From Altimarinus sp964500515 (GTDB lineage: Bacteria; Patescibacteriota; Gracilibacteria; BD1-5; UBA6164), in assembly GCA_964500515.1 (NCBI GenBank), contig CAZCNE010000017.1:1-11531 (forward strand): DNA of 11,531 nucleotides, given 5' to 3'. The translations under genes and the position numbers were made by a program. Positions within the stretch are counted from its first letter, which is position 1, and every line of letters starts with the position of its first letter. Under the pieces are notes generated by a model that was not told where the DNA came from, searched no databases, and was given only the letters and a program-made list of their open reading frames with translations. This document shows, piece by piece, positions 9,441 through 11,531 of this stretch.

Positions 9441-10304
9441 ATGAAAAAGAAGAAAAAAAACAAATTTCTAAAGAAATTTCTAAGATTTGTTTATAAAAAA
9501 ATAAAATTATTGTTTATTTCAATTTTTTTATTTTGAATTTTCTATTTGTTTTTATGTTTTTTTATATATTCAATTCAAGAAAAAATGATTTTTTTTCCAA
9601 CAAATAAAATCATAGAAATAGAAAATAAAAAAAATCTGTACAATGTAGTTTTAACTACTGATGATAATATAAAACTCGATGCAGTTTTTCTTGATATGCA
9701 AAGCAAAGATGTAGTTTTATTTTTTCATTGAAATTGATTAAATCTGTATCATAATCAAAGATATCTGGATTTATTTAGAAAATTATGAATTAGTGCTTTG
9801 ATTTTTGATTATAGATCTTATGGTAAAAGCAAATGAGAAATAAAAAATGAAATTGATTTATTTAGAGATGCTGATGCAGCTTACACTTATCTAAAAATCA
9901 AAAGATTTTATAAAGATGAAAATATAATTTTTTGGTGACATTCTATTTGAAATTCTTTTTCTCTAAATTTAGCTCAAAACAAAAAATTAAAAGCAGTTAT
10001 TGTAGAATCTGCATTTTATTCTTTAGAAGAAATAGCTAAAAAACAATATTTTTATTTACCAGTAAGTTATATACTAAAATACAAGTTTAAAAATTATGAA
10101 AAAATTCAAGCTATAAATTCTCCAATTATGATAATTCATGGGGAAAATGATGAAATTTTACCTTTAAAAGAAGCACAAAAACTTTATGAAGTTGCTAATT
10201 TTCCAAAGACATTTTTTAAAACTGAGGCTTATCATAATAATTGAATTACAGATTTTTTTTATTATTATTATCTTGAAATAAAAGAATTTTTAAAAATTAA
10301 TTAA
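9441..10304 (+). CDS. Membrane-anchored alpha/beta hydrolase (Bem46/ABHD13-like)
   Basis: The 287-residue protein begins with a very basic stretch (MKKKKKNKFLKKFLR), then one membrane helix at about 22-44 and the motif EKMIFFPTN, which commonly precedes the hydrolase domain in this group. The catalytic features are complete: oxyanion HGNG (96-99), nucleophile Ser168 in WGHSIGN, acid Asp237 in HGENDEI and His265 in AYHNN; FDYRSYGKSKG (122-132) is also typical. The positive N-terminus predicts a cytosolic N-end with the catalytic domain outside. Substrate is unknown: family members include esterases, thioesterases and lipases. It sits 4 bases after miaB and 5 before priA, so it is probably in their operon, with no obvious functional tie. 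Confidence 0.87.
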
Positions 10305-10309
10305 TCTAA

Positions 10310-11254
10310 ATGTTTGTAATAATTTCGCCATTTAAAAAAAGTTTTGATGATATTTGACTTACATATCAAATTCCAGAAAATCTTGAAAAATATATACAAA
10401 CTTGAGTTGTTGTTGATATTCCTCTGCAAAATCAAGTTGTTTCTTGAATTGTCTTAGAAATTATAGAAAAAAATTTCGTAGATTGATATGAATTAAAAGA
10501 TATTATTTCTATAAAATATGAAACCAAGATTTTGTATGATTATCAGATAAATATGATAAAATGGATTTCAAAATATTATTTTTCCAGGATTCATTCATCT
10601 CTTAATTTATATTTACCAAATATAATAAGAAAAAAAATTGAAAGCATTAAACTTGATTTAGAAAATATTAGAAACTATAAATATAGTTTTAATCATAATA
10701 AAAATTTATCAAATTCACAAAATGAAGCATTTAAAGAAATTTTAAATTCTGAAAAAAATATAGTATTTTATTGAGTTACATGATCTTGAAAAACTGAAAT
10801 TTATATAAAACTTATAAAAAAATATATGGATTTATGATTTCAAACTTTGCTTTTACTTCCTGAAATTATTTTAAATAATCAGATATTTGAAAGATTAAAA
10901 GAAGTTTTTTGAAATGATATTTTGATTATAAATTCTTCAATTACAGAATCTCAAAAATATCAAGCTCGGAAAGATATTTATCAAAATAAAGCTAAAATTG
11001 TTGTTTGAACCAGATCAAGTTTGTTTTATCCTTACTCAAATTTGTGACTTGTTATAGTTGATGAAGAACATGATGCAAGTTATAAATCAGAAAAAACACC
11101 AAAACTTGATATAAGAGAAGTTTTGGAACAAATGAAAAATTATCTTGATTTTAAATTAATATTTGCTTCAGGAACTCCAAGTATAAAAACTATGTATAAA
11201 TGATTGAAAAAACAATATAAAATAGTCAATTTGTTGGAAGAATTTAAAAAATAA
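10310..11254 (+). CDS. priA: N-terminal half of primosomal helicase PriA (truncated, 314 aa)
   Basis: PriA restarts stalled replication forks. Here residues 1-70 fit the 3'-DNA-binding domain and 71-130 the winged-helix region. Helicase lobe 1 follows: SNSQNEAFKEIL (Q-motif-like, 134-145), Walker A GVTGSGKTE (155-163, all three Gly as TGA), LLPEIILNNQ (182-191), VVGTRSSLFYPYSNLG (231-246), DEEH (251-254) and ASGTPS (286-291, motif III). TAA at 11252-11254 ends it shortly after. Helicase lobe 2, its zinc-binding cysteines and the C-terminal domain are absent; full-length PriA is about 730 residues. Some positions are relaxed, for example the usual HS after lobe-1 strand 4 reads NS. The next 105 bases are A-rich with no PriA-like sequence. 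A protein lacking lobe 2 cannot be a conventional helicase, so this is either decay, a rearrangement, or a repurposed fragment. Confidence 0.88.
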
Positions 11255-11359
11255 ACAAAACAACAAAAACAATAAAAGTAAAAAAGAAAAATAGAAATTT
11301 TTTGAAAAAATAAAAATTCAATTATAATAAAATTACAATAAAAAATAATAAAAAAAATT
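11255..11359. other. A-rich spacer between priA and the prepilin-like gene
   Basis: This spacer is A-rich on the plus strand, with oligo-A runs broken by single T, C or G. It holds no recognisable gene, terminator hairpin or Shine-Dalgarno sequence. A one-base shift at the A6 run just before the priA stop opens only about 20 more codons of Lys/Asn-rich sequence, so it does not rescue the missing part of PriA. The prepilin promoter, if separate, must lie here. Confidence 0.4.
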
Positions 11360-11531
11360 ATGAAAAAACTTAATTTTTTCACAAAAAGTAATATATATAT
11401 ATATATATATATATATACTGCATAGCCAATCTTCATCAAAATAAATCAGAAAAATATTTAAATAACAAAGCCTTCACCCTAGTAGAATTGATAGTAGTAA
11501 TAACAATCTTAGCAATACTTTGAACAATAGC
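11360..11531 (+). CDS. Type IV prepilin-like gene, 3' partial, out of frame across an (AT)n tract
   Basis: From 11470 the frame reads AFTLVELIVVITILAILGTIA, the N-methylation and hydrophobic helix motif of type IV pilins and pseudopilins, with Glu at position 5 after the predicted prepilin-peptidase cut (Ala|Phe). The only upstream ATG is at 11360 (MKKLNFFTKSN), but its frame runs into TAG at 11423-11425 just past the AT repeat, giving a 21-residue peptide. The pilin frame itself is closed upstream by TAA 11389-11391 and has no ATG, GTG or TTG before FTLVEL. Removing one AT unit, or adding two, joins the parts into a 37-residue leader plus pilin. So the gene is OFF as sequenced, or the repeat length is wrong. 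It runs off the right edge. Its GCC, TTC, ACC and ATC codons differ from the T-ending codons of neighbouring genes. Confidence 0.7.
11391..11417. repeat. (AT)13.5 dinucleotide microsatellite in the prepilin leader
   Basis: This is a perfect run of 27 alternating A and T bases, starting 31 bases after the prepilin ATG. It is the only long simple repeat I see in the window. In the ATG frame it codes alternating Ile and Tyr. Because the unit is two bases, each slippage step changes the reading frame, and only one of three lengths reaches the pilin. The other two meet TAG at 11423-11425 (as present) or TAA at 11442-11444 (after gain of one unit). Confidence 0.95.

Noticed and set aside
9461..9484. 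Near-perfect 12-base tandem (AAATTTCTAAAG-like) at the start of the hydrolase gene
   Set aside because: Two copies only, in frame, coding a basic KFLKKFLR stretch; too short to argue for a functional repeat.
11246..11313. Frameshift at the A6 run rescuing a longer PriA
   Set aside because: The shifted frame adds only about 20 Lys/Asn-rich codons before TAA at 11311 and shows no lobe 2 or zinc-binding motif.
11140..11439. Minus-strand open frame containing an Ile-Tyr repeat
   Set aside because: It is the antisense reading of the end of priA, the A-rich spacer and the AT tract; the Phe/Ile-rich sequence is what A-rich DNA gives on the opposite strand.
1..11531. Reading the many in-frame TGA codons as stops, giving a region of broken genes and short ORFs
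   Set aside because: Each long frame keeps family motifs across the TGAs, and TGA sits on invariant glycines, so these are sense codons. Selenocysteine is excluded by their number and position; Trp is excluded because TGG is used for Trp and TGA aligns with Gly.

Overview
The window reads as chromosomal DNA from a candidate-phyla-radiation bacterium that decodes TGA as glycine (genetic code 25), that is Absconditabacteria (SR1) or Gracilibacteria. Under the standard code every gene is shattered. With TGA as Gly, each main frame opens and TGA falls on invariant glycines: the PriA Walker A motif, GNHE and GGHSH of the nucleotidase, and the Gly before the MiaB radical-SAM cysteines. TGA is by far the commonest glycine codon (20 of 23 glycines in MiaB and 7 of 7 in the pyrophosphatase, hand counts). 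The DNA is very A+T rich, prefers ATA and AGA codons, and shows no clear Shine-Dalgarno sequences. I see no tRNA, rRNA, CRISPR array, prophage or transposase, and no gene-free stretch above about 135 bases.

Layout. Positions 1-152 hold the C-terminus of an FtsW/RodA-type SEDS protein. Then come an N-terminal half of MutS (163-1368), a short inorganic pyrophosphatase (1421-1774) and the DNA polymerase III delta subunit HolA (1783-2715). After a 113-base gap lies an envelope cluster: a TMEM43-like membrane protein (2829-4121), a lipoprotein with a COG3650-like domain (4172-5314) and a 5'-nucleotidase-family metallophosphatase (5336-6796). A tRNA-dihydrouridine synthase runs on the minus strand (6793-7833) and meets the nucleotidase tail to tail. 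From a divergent spacer, miaB (7967-9436), a membrane-anchored alpha/beta hydrolase (9441-10304) and an N-terminal half of PriA (10310-11254) form a tight plus-strand set. The window ends inside a type IV prepilin-like gene (from 11360).

Most genes are core housekeeping: division, replication, tRNA modification and phosphate metabolism. Three things stand out. MutS stops at 401 residues, before its clamp and ATPase domains. PriA stops at 314 residues, before helicase lobe 2 and the zinc-binding module. The prepilin gene has a 27-base (AT)n tract between its only good ATG and the FTLVEL methylation motif, and the two parts are out of frame by exactly one AT unit. That is the layout of a phase-variable contingency locus caught in the OFF state, although an assembly error in the repeat could look the same. 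The possible link between a damaged mismatch-repair gene and a slippage-controlled surface gene is inference.
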